A stretch of 64,000 nucleotides of DNA from Meghimatium bilineatum. Taxonomy: Eukaryota > Mollusca > Gastropoda > Stylommatophora > Philomycidae. The notes beneath the pieces were generated by a model. It ran no database searches. It was not told the origin of the DNA and saw only the letters and a program-made list of their open reading frames with translations. The first letter of the stretch is position 1, and every line of letters begins with the position of its first letter. This document shows, piece after piece, positions 55,662 to 64,000 of the stretch. The DNA is taken from the NCBI GenBank assembly GCA_034231615.1, contig CM067298.1, forward strand, positions 21,581,478 to 21,645,477. The letters run 5' to 3'. The position numbers and the translations under genes were made by a program.

Positions 55662-55685
55662 GGATAGAAAGAAGAAGAAGAAGAG

Positions 55686-56145
55686 TATAGTTCTAACATA
55701 TATTAATGTGCTTCAGTATAGTTCTAACATATATTTATGTGCTTCAGTATAGTTCTAACATATATTAATGAGCTTCAGTATAGTTCTAACATATATTAAT
55801 GTGCTTCAGTATAGTTCTAACATATATTAATGTGCTTCAGTATAGTTCTAACATATATTAATGTGCTTCAGTATAGTTCTAACATTTGTTAATGTTCTTC
55901 AGTATAGTTCTAACATATGTTAATTAGCTTCAGTATAGTTCTAACATATATTAATGTGCTTCAGTATAGTTCTAACATATATTAATGTGCTTCAGTATAG
56001 TTCTAACATTTGTTAATGTTCTTCAGTATAGTTTTAACATATGTTAATTAGCTTCAGTATAGTTCTAACATATGTTAATGTGCTTCAGTATAGTTCTAAC
56101 ATATGTTAATGTGCTTCAGTATAGTTCTAACATATTTTAATGTCT
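55686..56145 (+). repeat. minisatellite, 31-bp unit x ~15
   Basis: Units of TATAGTTCTAACATATATTA followed by ATGTGCTTCAG, with ATTTGTTAATGTTC and ATATGTTAATTAGC variants that themselves recur as blocks. It starts directly at the (GAA)n end of the LINE. Confidence 0.97.
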
Positions 56146-56898
56146 GTTCTTTTTAATATCTAAACATGCGAAGTTAGTCCTTATTTCATTCTTATTTATT
56201 CTCCTTATATATTCAAATCTCCACTGTTTTAGTGGTTATTATATTTTGTGCTGACTAGCATGGCACCTTCTTAGATCACACTATAATACCCATTTACTTC
56301 AAATAGAAGGGGAGTCACGATCACTCATGAAATATAAATCGTCATAACACAGCTGCAAAATAAATTAATGAAAATCTATTGATCTAAGCAATAATAAATA
56401 ATTCTAATAAATCACATATAGCCTATAAAATACCAATGTAAGAACGTGGACAAACAATGGCAATGTAGAGAGTAACATGAACGGATAATAACAATGTCTT
56501 CAGAATATATTCAATCTTGTTTTATAGTGAAAGAGAATGATGGTTTATCAATAAATAACAAACAACAATTAATGGAAGTTGCAATGATGGATTCGTGCAT
56601 AATAATACGTGTAGAACCTCGACTCACACAGTCCTGTGGAGTGATCGGATATTATCCTTCTAAAGTTACGCTATTGATGTTCCAGTTATTTTAATTTGTC
56701 ACTTTGTTCATATTTTGTCGATACACGATGCGACATTTCATTTTACATTGCTTGTAGCGCGTGGGGTAGAAGTGTGTACATGAGAGAGTGATGGGAGATG
56801 AGATGGTATAAATAATTTGGCTTCAAAGATACAGAGCAAGATAAGGAGTGAAATAAGGTTAAGATTTGAAAGTGTTGCATGCACAGGAATTTAATCTC

Positions 56899-56935
<37 letters not shown>

Positions 56936-57197
56936 AGGGGTTAAAGAAAGACGGGGGTGGGGTGGTTAATGTACACAAATTAGAGTTAATAAACAATAAT
57001 AAAAAGAAATAAAAAAAGAGAAAGCGTTCGACAGAGAATGAAAACAAAATGAAAAGAAATAAAGTTAACGTTTTTGATGAAAACAAAGTGGAAAGAAATA
57101 AAGTTAAAGTTTTTAATGAAAACAATATTTTGTGTGCGTACGTTCTCCAACTCCCAACAGTTCTCTTATAGCTTATAGTAGTACAATGGAACAACTA
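56146..57197. other. no gene; (GA)n tract
   Basis: Contains (GA)n at 56899-56932 and a ~45-bp repeated phrase (GAAAACAAA..GAAAGAAATAAAGTTAA) near 57038-57125. No motif-bearing frame. Confidence 0.55.
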
Positions 57198-57272
57198 GAT
57201 TACCAGCAGGATGTATTCTAGAGAACGGAATGCGATGTGCCGCCATTTATTTTGTACCAACGACTTGACATA
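57198..57272 (-). mobile_element. (GAA)n-tailed SINE-like element, copy 6, partial
   Basis: Minus strand TGTCAAGTCGTTGGTACAAA and GGCGGCACATCGCATTCC, then CTAGAATACATCCTGCTGG, matches the 5' half of the family. The 3' half and tail are absent. Confidence 0.65.
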
Positions 57273-57579
57273 TAAGATTTCGACTTATGATCGATGAACA
57301 ACAACAATTGACGCTAGTTACATTCTCATTTACATATTTCCAACTATTCTGTCCATTTGTTCAGCGTTACTGCAGCTCATTCCTTACAATTGTTTTTCTT
57401 TTCACCACATATCAGCCTGGGGGAATGTGGTCTTTGTGTAGAACTACTAGTGTACTAAAACATGACCATCGGCGATATATGATATTTGGGCTAAATTGGG
57501 AACTATCCTTCTAAAGTGACAAACTTGATTTTTCCTATAATTTCACTGGCTGTTACATAGAATATATTATCATCAATTT

Positions 57580-58022
57580 CCTATAGCACTGAAGTTAGCG
57601 CAGAGGTCAGATCTCTCCAATTCTGTCTGTTCGAAGCTATTCTGTGTAGTTCTCGAATAGTATGAATATTGTTTGTTTTACTTTCTCAAAGTATTGTTCT
57701 TCTGAGTGTTCTTTTTGTCTACCCATGGCTCTTTTGCCTGTAGGTATCCATTCAAGAGATTGGTGGTGTATTCTATTGATGTCTGAGCGTGGGACATGCC
57801 CGATGTAGGACCAATGTTTCTAATAACATATGTGATGAAGTTATGATGTGTCTCTTCTCTGATTTTATCATTTGATTTGAATTCACTCCAATGAATTATC
57901 CTACGAAGACATTTGTTCTCGAAACTCAGTAGTTTCTTTTCTGAAGATAACGAATTTTTCCAGCTCTCACATCCATATGACAGCACCGGAATAACGCAGG
58001 AATTAAATAAGCGTATATTCAT
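57580..58022 (-). mobile_element. RTE-type LINE thumb/C-terminal fragment
   Basis: Minus frame NIRLFNSCVIPVLSYGCESW, KKLLSFENKCLRRIIHWSEF, KSNDKIREET is the post-RT YGCE(S/T)W...C.RRI block. It is followed in another frame by a GRQKRK/LRRTL-type tail to about 57600. Same family as 5504-6320 and 33795. Confidence 0.75.
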
Positions 58023-58155
58023 GAGTGTGCCGATTGACTTTAACCTCCAGATATTAGACAGTCTGTTAAAGAAATATGGTAATGCAATTCGAGTTTTTGC
58101 CTATAATGTGTTGCTGTTAACTAGTACTGACTGTACGTCCATATCACGATTATGA

Positions 58156-58924
58156 TGATGAGAAATAACGTATGATATCTTATATATCCGATATTGTAAT
58201 TCACAGTTTGGCACAAAATAATTCCATGTGAATGAAAAAAAATTGGAATGAAATAATAGTTAATTACACAAAACGGTCTGGACTTTATGATGTTAGTTGA
58301 TTAATCCAGCGATCGACTGAGTGACCTTGAACGGAATAGAGAAACACCCTCAATCAACAGTCGTCACTACCGGAAGTCCATATAATATATAGAAAACACG
58401 ATTAATGAACATTACGGGAAATGTCAAATGCATCATTTTAAAAAGATTCAACCCGATGATCCAGAAGGATTATATAATTGACAAAAGACACAACTAAAGT
58501 GTACAATGATCGGTCTCGAGTGCACTTTTCGTGATCCAATTTCAGATCTCCAGATACAAATACAATGTTTAGCAGAAATATTACGATGGAAGGTTACACA
58601 ATACTCATTTTGATTCAGAACAAAACATGATTACATCCTTTCGTGCCACGTCTACGTCTGAGCAGCCTGCGGATGTGAGTTTTAGCCCGAAAATCTACTC
58701 ATTAATCATCAGAAAGGCAATTTCCTCCTTACTCTTCAACAATACACACACACAAAACGGCTAATCAAACGGGCGATTCAAGAATGTGCATGAACATATT
58801 TCTTGAGGAGTATGTACAGCGAGTATTGTTAGTTACCGATGTCAGTAAACAGGATTCTTGTGATCGTCGACCTGGCCAAAGAAAATGAATTCCCACCAAT
58901 TGGACTACATAATTAAATTAAAAT
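58156..58924. other. no recognisable gene
   Basis: Mixed-composition sequence without motifs in either strand. Confidence 0.55.
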
Positions 58925-59124
58925 GTGTAGCGTATCCTATTCAGGACGTAGCCATCAACCCAGCATTGTTTGACTGTAGTGATTTTCTAGACAATATAAA
59001 TACATTTAGTAGTTTGCCATTGCTTTTTGAACGGTCCGTATGCTCAAATGCCTGTGGCAGGGATCGAACTGGGTATCTTGGCCATCACAATCAAGCTCTG
59101 TACCACTTCGCTACAGAGCCGGGC
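58925..59124 (-). mobile_element. tRNA-derived SINE (family 3, copy 2)
   Basis: Minus-strand head from 59124: GCCCGGCTCTGTAGCGAAGT then GGTACAGAGC, with an A box (TAGCGAAGTGGTAC) and a B-box-like AGTTCGATCCC about 36 bp later. This is a better preserved tRNA-like head than copy 1 (52614-52797). The body ends in GGCTACGTCCTGAATAGGAT. No clear target duplication. Confidence 0.75.
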
Positions 59125-59179
59125 TATATTATAGTTTATTTAATTGCCATTTCTTACAACTGTTGATATTTATTACAGT

Positions 59180-59400
59180 TTCTTATGACAGGTTAAATGA
59201 AGAGATGCTACAACGAGTAGAACATTACCAATATCTTGGACACATAATAACAAATGATGGCAGATGTGAAACAGAAGTTAAATGGAGAATGGGAATGGCT
59301 AAAGGTACTTTGATAAATTATAAACAAGCTAAAGATGAGAATTATAAAATAATACATCTATTCTATTTCACGAGATGGAAAGGTTATAGTCTAACATAGT
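59180..59400 (+). mobile_element. LINE RT-thumb scrap
   Basis: Plus frame LNEEMLQRVEHYQYLGHIIT, then NDGRCETEVKWRMGMAKGT, is the V..F.YLG..I..DG....E...R...AK thumb block. The rest is decayed. The same phrase begins the degenerate minisatellite at 19990. Confidence 0.7.
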
Positions 59401-59544
59401 ACACCACCACGGCAAGATACATGGGATGTTGGAGGTCCGTTGCAGCCAACCTCTGTTGCGGAGACGTCACCTAAGAAATAGATGAGAGTATAACCTGAAT
59501 GCAAAAGGTTTCAGGGACAAACCAGGGGCCTATCAGACCAACCA

Positions 59545-59770
59545 GGATATCTGTATACCTCTATAGGCTGACAGTTTTCTCTTTTAGAAGCCTCACATCT
59601 CTCCGCCTATACAGCTTCAAATCATCCTCCTAAACAGCTTCAGATCATTCCGTTTATGCATCCTCACGCAATCCATCTATACAGCCTCAGCTCTTCCCAA
59701 GCTCTACATCCTCACACCACCACGTCGACATAACCTCACATCACTTTATACAGCCTCACATACTCTGTCA
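59545..59770 (+). repeat. degenerate ~25-30-bp tandem repeat
   Basis: Loosely repeated CTATACAGCCTCACATC, TCATCC and similar words, about eight units, strongly diverged. Confidence 0.6.
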
Positions 59771-60119
59771 CTCCTTCATTTATTTAGAGATGTCATTGTT
59801 ATTGACATACTTCGTGAATGTGTTTGGCATGGATATCTTCGTGATTTGTATTGCTTTTTGTGATGTGTTGTCAAGATTGCCCCCAATGAAAAGCACGGAA
59901 ATAGTGGGATATGCATATATAAGATACATTATGGGCTGCATTTTTGTTGTTGGGTTACCTAATTGTTTAATTTTAAAATAACAACTAAACTTCAGTTTAC
60001 TCAAAAGTTTATTGCATATTCGACACGTTTTTATTGTTGCATCTGGCTCGATTTAGCGAATTTATATATATAGTTAAGAGTTTAATTACAATATACGTTT
60101 GTAGTGTAAATTCACCACT

Positions 60120-61235
60120 ATGCAAAATGTGGCGACACAATTGTACAGTTGCTTTTGCAGAGAAGCTAGAATGGGCCGTTTATATTACGACATAGAAAAT
60201 CTTAAAAAGGGAACAAAGCATGCTACGGCTTAAATAAAATGTCACTTAACGGTTGGATAAAACAGGACTGTAATTATGTAAAACATGAACACCACCAAGG
60301 TCGGATAAGAAAAACTGTCGATTTGGACAAAGATGTTATTGTACGTGAGATACTTAAACAGTTTTTATTTTTTGGGGGGGGGGGGGGCAAATAATGTAAC
60401 ACTACGTAGATGGAAAGTTTGTCTGCGCAGTGATTGTGATATTAATATTTATAAAATGCATTATGGAAAATTGTTAGGGCAGTGGTTTCACTTTTCTAAT
60501 ATCTCTAACATTCAAGAATATATTATGTGAGAAAACGCACATCATAGCTGCACGTTACAAATATCTGAGGCAGATACGTAAGCGTTGGATGAACGGATAT
60601 GGCATAGTATATCTCGATGAATCGTGGATAAATGCTCATTATGCATTTGATAAAGAGTGGTAATCACTTGTCGGAACTAAGAAAAGGGTTACTCAATGTA
60701 ATAAGTCATTATACAGTAAAGCAAATGGTCATGTCACTGGAGAAGAACTTATTTTACAAGCAATATCTACAAATGGTAGAGACTATCAAACCGAATGAAT
60801 GGTATTATTATCAGTAATTGGTTAGTGAACTCACTTCTACTAGCGCTGGATAGACCGTCATGTATTGTTATGGACAATGTCGCCTATCATAACGTACTAG
60901 CGCATGAATACACAATTTTCATTCCATCAAGCACAAAACAAGAAATCATGACATGGTTTGCCAAAGAAAATGTATCTTTTTGCTGCAATAAATTCAAACA
61001 AGCGTTGTTAGAATTTGTGAGACGGACAAAGAAGACGAATACTTTTGTAATTGACAAAATCATCGCTGAGCATGGTCATACTTCTCTTCGGCTACCATCT
61101 TACCATTCACATCTCAATCCTATTGGACTTGTGTGAGCTGCAGTCAAAAGTCAAGTTTCCCCACTAAACAAGACTTTCACACTTTGTGATGTAACAAACA
61201 TAACACCCGATGTCCTGGCACAAATAGATAATGAG
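60120..61235 (+). pseudogene. Tc1/IS630-like DDE transposase, inactivated
   Basis: Pieces in three frames, in order: GRIRKTVDLDKDVIVREIL (about 60300), LRRWKVCLRSDCDINIYK, KTHIIAARYKYLRQIRK-like (about 60535), VYLDESWINAHYAFDKEW (about 60610, first Asp), ISTNGRDYQ, then NWLVNSLLLALDRPSCIVMD and NVAYHNVLA (second Asp, about 60875), EHGHTSLRLPSYHSHLNPIG (about 61070). The last motif should be HLNPIE: the catalytic Glu is Gly here. A poly(G) run (60374-60387) interrupts the N-terminal part. No terminal repeats were identified. Many stops. Confidence 0.8.
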
Positions 61236-61239
61236 TTCT

Positions 61240-61515
61240 TTTTCTTTCTTTTCTCTTTAAATCCATTTATGCCTTGCAGATTCAGGGGTAGAAGAGTTTT
61301 CTGGAGATGACCTTTTTTGTGTGCTTCATATATGTTTGTTTTCGTTGACTCTTTTATTTCTGTAATCCATCGTTTGCAAGGTCTGTCCCTGGCTTATATC
61401 TATCGTGTCTGTGTAGTAACGATTTTTGAGGGGCAATGGCTGGTGGTATCTGGAAGAATGCAAAAACCACTTAATCTGTTGTCTTCTGATGTAATCCAGG
61501 ATTGGCATTGTGTTT
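61240..61515 (-). mobile_element. LINE 3' fragment inserted after the transposase remnant
   Basis: Minus frame LDYIRRQQIKWFLHSSRYHQ, then shifted MDYRNKRVNENKHI and the tail ...GAAAACTCTTCTACCCCTGA, ending AAAGAAAGAAAAAG near 61240. Closest to 17285-17640 in both protein and tail. Confidence 0.7.
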
Positions 61516-61904
61516 GTTAATGAGCACTGACGAAAATATGAATAGCGAGTGCTGCAAGAGAAAGAAACATATTGGCAACGAGATGGTTTGCATTATATCC
61601 AGCCCTTAGCATTAGTCGATGTTTTGGAGTCTTCAGAATCCGAATAAAATAGTTGATGTGCCAGTCTCTATTGTTCTGATATCGACCAAATTTCTAACAA
61701 TATCACGGACTTAAGCAAAATCGAATGGTATTTCACTGTTTTGCTTCTCACAACGACTTTTTTGCAAGTACCTTTATTTACGGAATCATAAAATACACAT
61801 ATTCCTCTTCAACACCAATGCCACAAAAAAAAAATAAGACTATTTGATCATCAAAGATAAAAATAAACTGTTTTACATAAATTTTGGAAGTTCTGATACT
61901 TTTC
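61516..61904. other. no recognisable gene
   Basis: AT-rich. The left end (about 61520-61660) may hold the last bases of the transposase element (YWQRDGLHYIQPLALVDVLE-like plus frame) but is decayed. Confidence 0.4.
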
Positions 61905-62013
61905 CTGTTATTATATGTAGTTGTCACACATATGTTATCTCACATTTCCTGTTATTATATGTAGTTGTCACACATATGTTATCTCACATTTCCTGTTATT
62001 ATATGTAGTTGTG
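61905..62013 (+). repeat. tandem repeat, 44-bp unit x ~2.5
   Basis: Units of CCTGTTATTATATGTAGTTG followed by TCACACATATGTTATCTCAC and ATTT, almost identical. Confidence 0.9.
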
Positions 62014-62544
62014 ATACACCTTTGCATCCCCAATTTTGTGTATTACGGTAAAATGTAAAATGTGAGTGCCATTGTTTTCTGCTTATGCAATACTATATAA
62101 CAAAAAAATGTTATGTGCATTTCCCAATTGATCTATCAATTTGTACAATATAAATTTATAATGTCTTGTCGTGTATAAGACTAACTGCGAAATATGGTTG
62201 CTATGCATCAGGTAGTTTTTGTGAAAATTGAACTCAAGCGAGAAACATGAAATAAGGAACGAACTATAATTTGGCACATGCGCAATGAGTGCACATTGAT
62301 GCTCAATGCAGAAAGAAGAGTATTAGGAAAGAAAGACGTGTTTTCAGTACAGTCACTAGAAGTATGACTATAGAGATGATTGAACAGTGAAATCATATGG
62401 ATGGAGACCCCGCGTGTTGCAAGTGTCTGTTTTCTTACTGAATCTATGTCCATGACTAAAGCGATTCAGTCGGACTATTTATGTCCTCAGTGGCTGGAGT
62501 CGATGAATACATTTGTACTGAAGAGAATTATTCTCATTTTGTGA
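62014..62544. other. no recognisable gene
   Basis: AT-rich sequence without motif-bearing frames. Confidence 0.5.
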
Positions 62545-63015
62545 CTCTTAACCTGGGCTTATATCATGTAAGTTAACCTGGGCTAATATCATAAGTTAAC
62601 CTGGGCTTATATCATAAGTTAACCTGGGCTTATATCATGTAAGTTAACCTGGGCTTAGATCATGTAAATTAACATGGGTTTACATCATAAGTTAACATGG
62701 GCTTATATCATATACGTAAACCTGGGCTTATATCATATACGTAAACCTGGGCTTATAGCATATACGTAAACCTGGGATTATATCATATACGCAAACCTGG
62801 GCTAATATCATATACGCAAACCTTGGCTAATATCATGTAAGTTAACCTGGGCTAATATCATATAAATTAACATGGGCTTAGATCATGTAAATTAACATGG
62901 GTTTACATCATAAGTTAACCTGGGCTTATATCATATACGTAAACCTGAGCTTATATCATATACGCAAACCTGGGCTAATATCATATAAAGTAACATGGGC
63001 TTATATCATGTAAGG
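62545..63015 (+). repeat. minisatellite, ~22-25-bp unit x ~19
   Basis: Units of AAGTTAACCTGGGCTTATAT plus CATGT, with CATATACGTAAACC and AAATTAACATGGGCTTAGAT variants. A ~110-bp block of variants around 62640-62700 recurs near 62865-62930. Confidence 0.95.
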
Positions 63016-63047
63016 ACATAACCTGTAGATAAATGGAAGAGATTGGT

Positions 63048-63060
63048 GGGGGGGGGGGGG
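63048..63060 (+). repeat. poly(G) homopolymer, 13 bases
   Basis: Uninterrupted G run just right of the minisatellite. Confidence 0.9.
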
Positions 63061-63184
63061 ACGAGAGTCAAGCATGCCACCAATTTTCTTTTGTTAAATA
63101 ATAATTTTAGAACATAACTTTACAAATTATTTAGTTCTAAAAGTTTTGCAAATCGGTGGTACACATCCTCCTCCCAAGAGAAGA

Positions 63185-63530
63185 ATGATGAAAATTCCAC
63201 GGACTGCCAAGAAAACTAATGTAGAAGTACTCAGAGATGCTGGAGTAGAACAATATATTGGAGCAAAGAGGCAGACAGTCAATATTTTAGAGTACAGGAT
63301 GAGAGGAACTAAACTTCAACATTTAGTAACAACCGAAAAGCTCAAGGGGATAAGACTTATAGGAAGACAAAGTGAGGAATTCCCAGATGGTTTGTTACTT
63401 TGGCACGAATACTTTTCACAAACTGAACTTATTAACATCACAGGGGACAGTGAGTTGTGGAGAAGTATGATCGCCTACGCCATTCGTCATGGGACTTCAT
63501 TGGCTGATTTTATCCACTCCCTATAACTCG
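63185..63530 (+). mobile_element. LINE C-terminal fragment with open frame
   Basis: The frame contains RTAKKTNVEVLRDAGVEQYI, YRMRGTKLQHLVTTEK, LIGRQSEEFPDGLLLWHE, ELINITGDSELWRSMIAYAI and RHGTSLADF, the tail of the same LINE family as 23601 and 51645. It is the best preserved copy of this tail and reaches its natural stop at 63524-63526, but upstream RT sequence is absent. Confidence 0.8.
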
Positions 63531-63699
63531 CAACAATTTTTTTTTAAATTCACAAAACATGTTATTTGTCAATATATGTATTGTGATTTTGGGTTGATAT
63601 TTTAATATCGATTTTCAGGTATCAAATTATTTTTCCAAATTGTGTGTTTTGTCAACTGAAGCAGGCTAATACTAAACAGAACATCAAATAGAAAAACTG

Positions 63700-64000
63700 T
63701 CACCACTACTTCTTCATCCAAAGATCAAGATGGAAGTTCAAAGACAAATGATTTACAGTATATTCCTACCAACACTGTGTTACCAGTGCCAAACCGGGTC
63801 TCTCTCATATTCACATCACAGAAATATAGTGACATGTGAGATGAAATGCATGAGGAAAGCTGCATGGGTCACCACACTCGATAGATTACTAAATGAACAC
63901 ATATGTATAACTCCTAGCACATAATACATAGAAAGGCAGTAGATCAAATGGTATGGCGACATTATGAGAATGCATCACGACAAGTTGCCCGTACATGCAT
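63700..64000 (+). mobile_element. LINE RT thumb fragment running off the window
   Basis: Plus frame KIKMEVQRQMIYSIFLPTLC, YQCQTGSL, TCEMKCMRKAAWVTTLDRLL, then ERQ*IKWYGDIMRMHHDKLP corresponds to LPTLCYQCQTWTL...EMKCVRR...QQVKWYGHI of the LINE at 52829-55685. The window ends within the C-terminal domain. Confidence 0.75.

Larger units (their letters stand above)
52829..55685 (+). mobile_element. nearly full-length RTE-like LINE (EN + RT)
   Basis: An APE-type endonuclease region is followed by a reverse transcriptase and a C-terminal GRPRKRW domain. The element then ends 24 bp after the stop in (GAA)5 at 55671-55685. It lacks only about the first 40 residues of EN. Damage is light: one frameshift near 53815-53830 and three in-frame stops (TGA 54414-54416, TAA 54528-54530, TGA 54699-54701). 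There is no RNase H, as expected for RTE-type elements. It is inserted within a 31-bp minisatellite whose units occur on both sides. Confidence 0.9.

Noticed and set aside
58925-59124. A functional tRNA gene on the minus strand
   Set aside because: A and B boxes are recognisable, but no full cloverleaf can be folded and a SINE body follows, shared with 52614-52797.

Overview
This is a eukaryotic, almost certainly invertebrate animal, genomic window. It is AT-rich, has spliced coding exons with GT-AG junctions, carries tRNA-derived SINEs and many decayed non-LTR retrotransposons, and shows no bacterial operon structure, CRISPR array, rRNA or recognisable functional tRNA gene. The mixture of RTE-type LINEs, an RNase H-bearing LINE, Penelope-like pieces and very dense minisatellites looks lophotrochozoan to me, perhaps a mollusc. 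That placement is an impression, not a proof.

The only host gene I can support is at the left. Two exons (3121-3258 and 6619-6906, + strand) encode the C-terminal end of an SLC38-family amino-acid transporter closest to SLC38A11. The junction is in phase 0 and the stop codon is at 6904-6906. Earlier exons lie outside the window. The intron holds a hAT-like MITE, a tRNA-derived SINE and a LINE fragment split by a ~400-bp insert. Sequence on either side of the first exon holds two diverged copies of an unidentified ~0.9-kb repeat.

From about 7 kb to the end the window is repeat landscape. (1) LINE debris: more than twenty 5'-truncated fragments, mostly C-terminal tails, plus one nearly full-length RTE-like LINE (52829-55685) and one RNase H-bearing LINE (about 44000-45770). 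(2) A compact ~150-166 bp SINE-like family with a (GAA)n tail, six copies; three have perfect 11-bp target-site duplications, one of them inserted inside a LINE. (3) Two other tRNA-headed SINE families and a single-copy one. (4) DNA-transposon remains: a Tc1-like DD34E transposase (35865-36985), a second Tc1/IS630-like transposase that lost its catalytic Glu (60120-61235), hAT-like and pogo-like MITEs, and a 568-bp foldback element with arms of about 235 bp (29780-30347). (5) Penelope-like remains: a GIY-YIG endonuclease fragment and three inverted pLTR-like structures with hammerhead-ribozyme-like cores. (6) About twenty minisatellites (units mostly 12-57 bp, several exactly 38 bp), two long (AT)n tracts and about ten poly(G)/poly(C) runs.

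Apart from the transporter, nothing here looks like a working host pathway. The interesting biology is interaction among repeats: a SINE with a possible LINE partner sharing (GAA)n tails and a GTATA-like target, a LINE that landed inside a 31-bp minisatellite, and an array sitting where a LINE reverse-transcriptase palm should be. All calls were made by eye. Boundaries of degenerate elements are good to about 10-50 bp.
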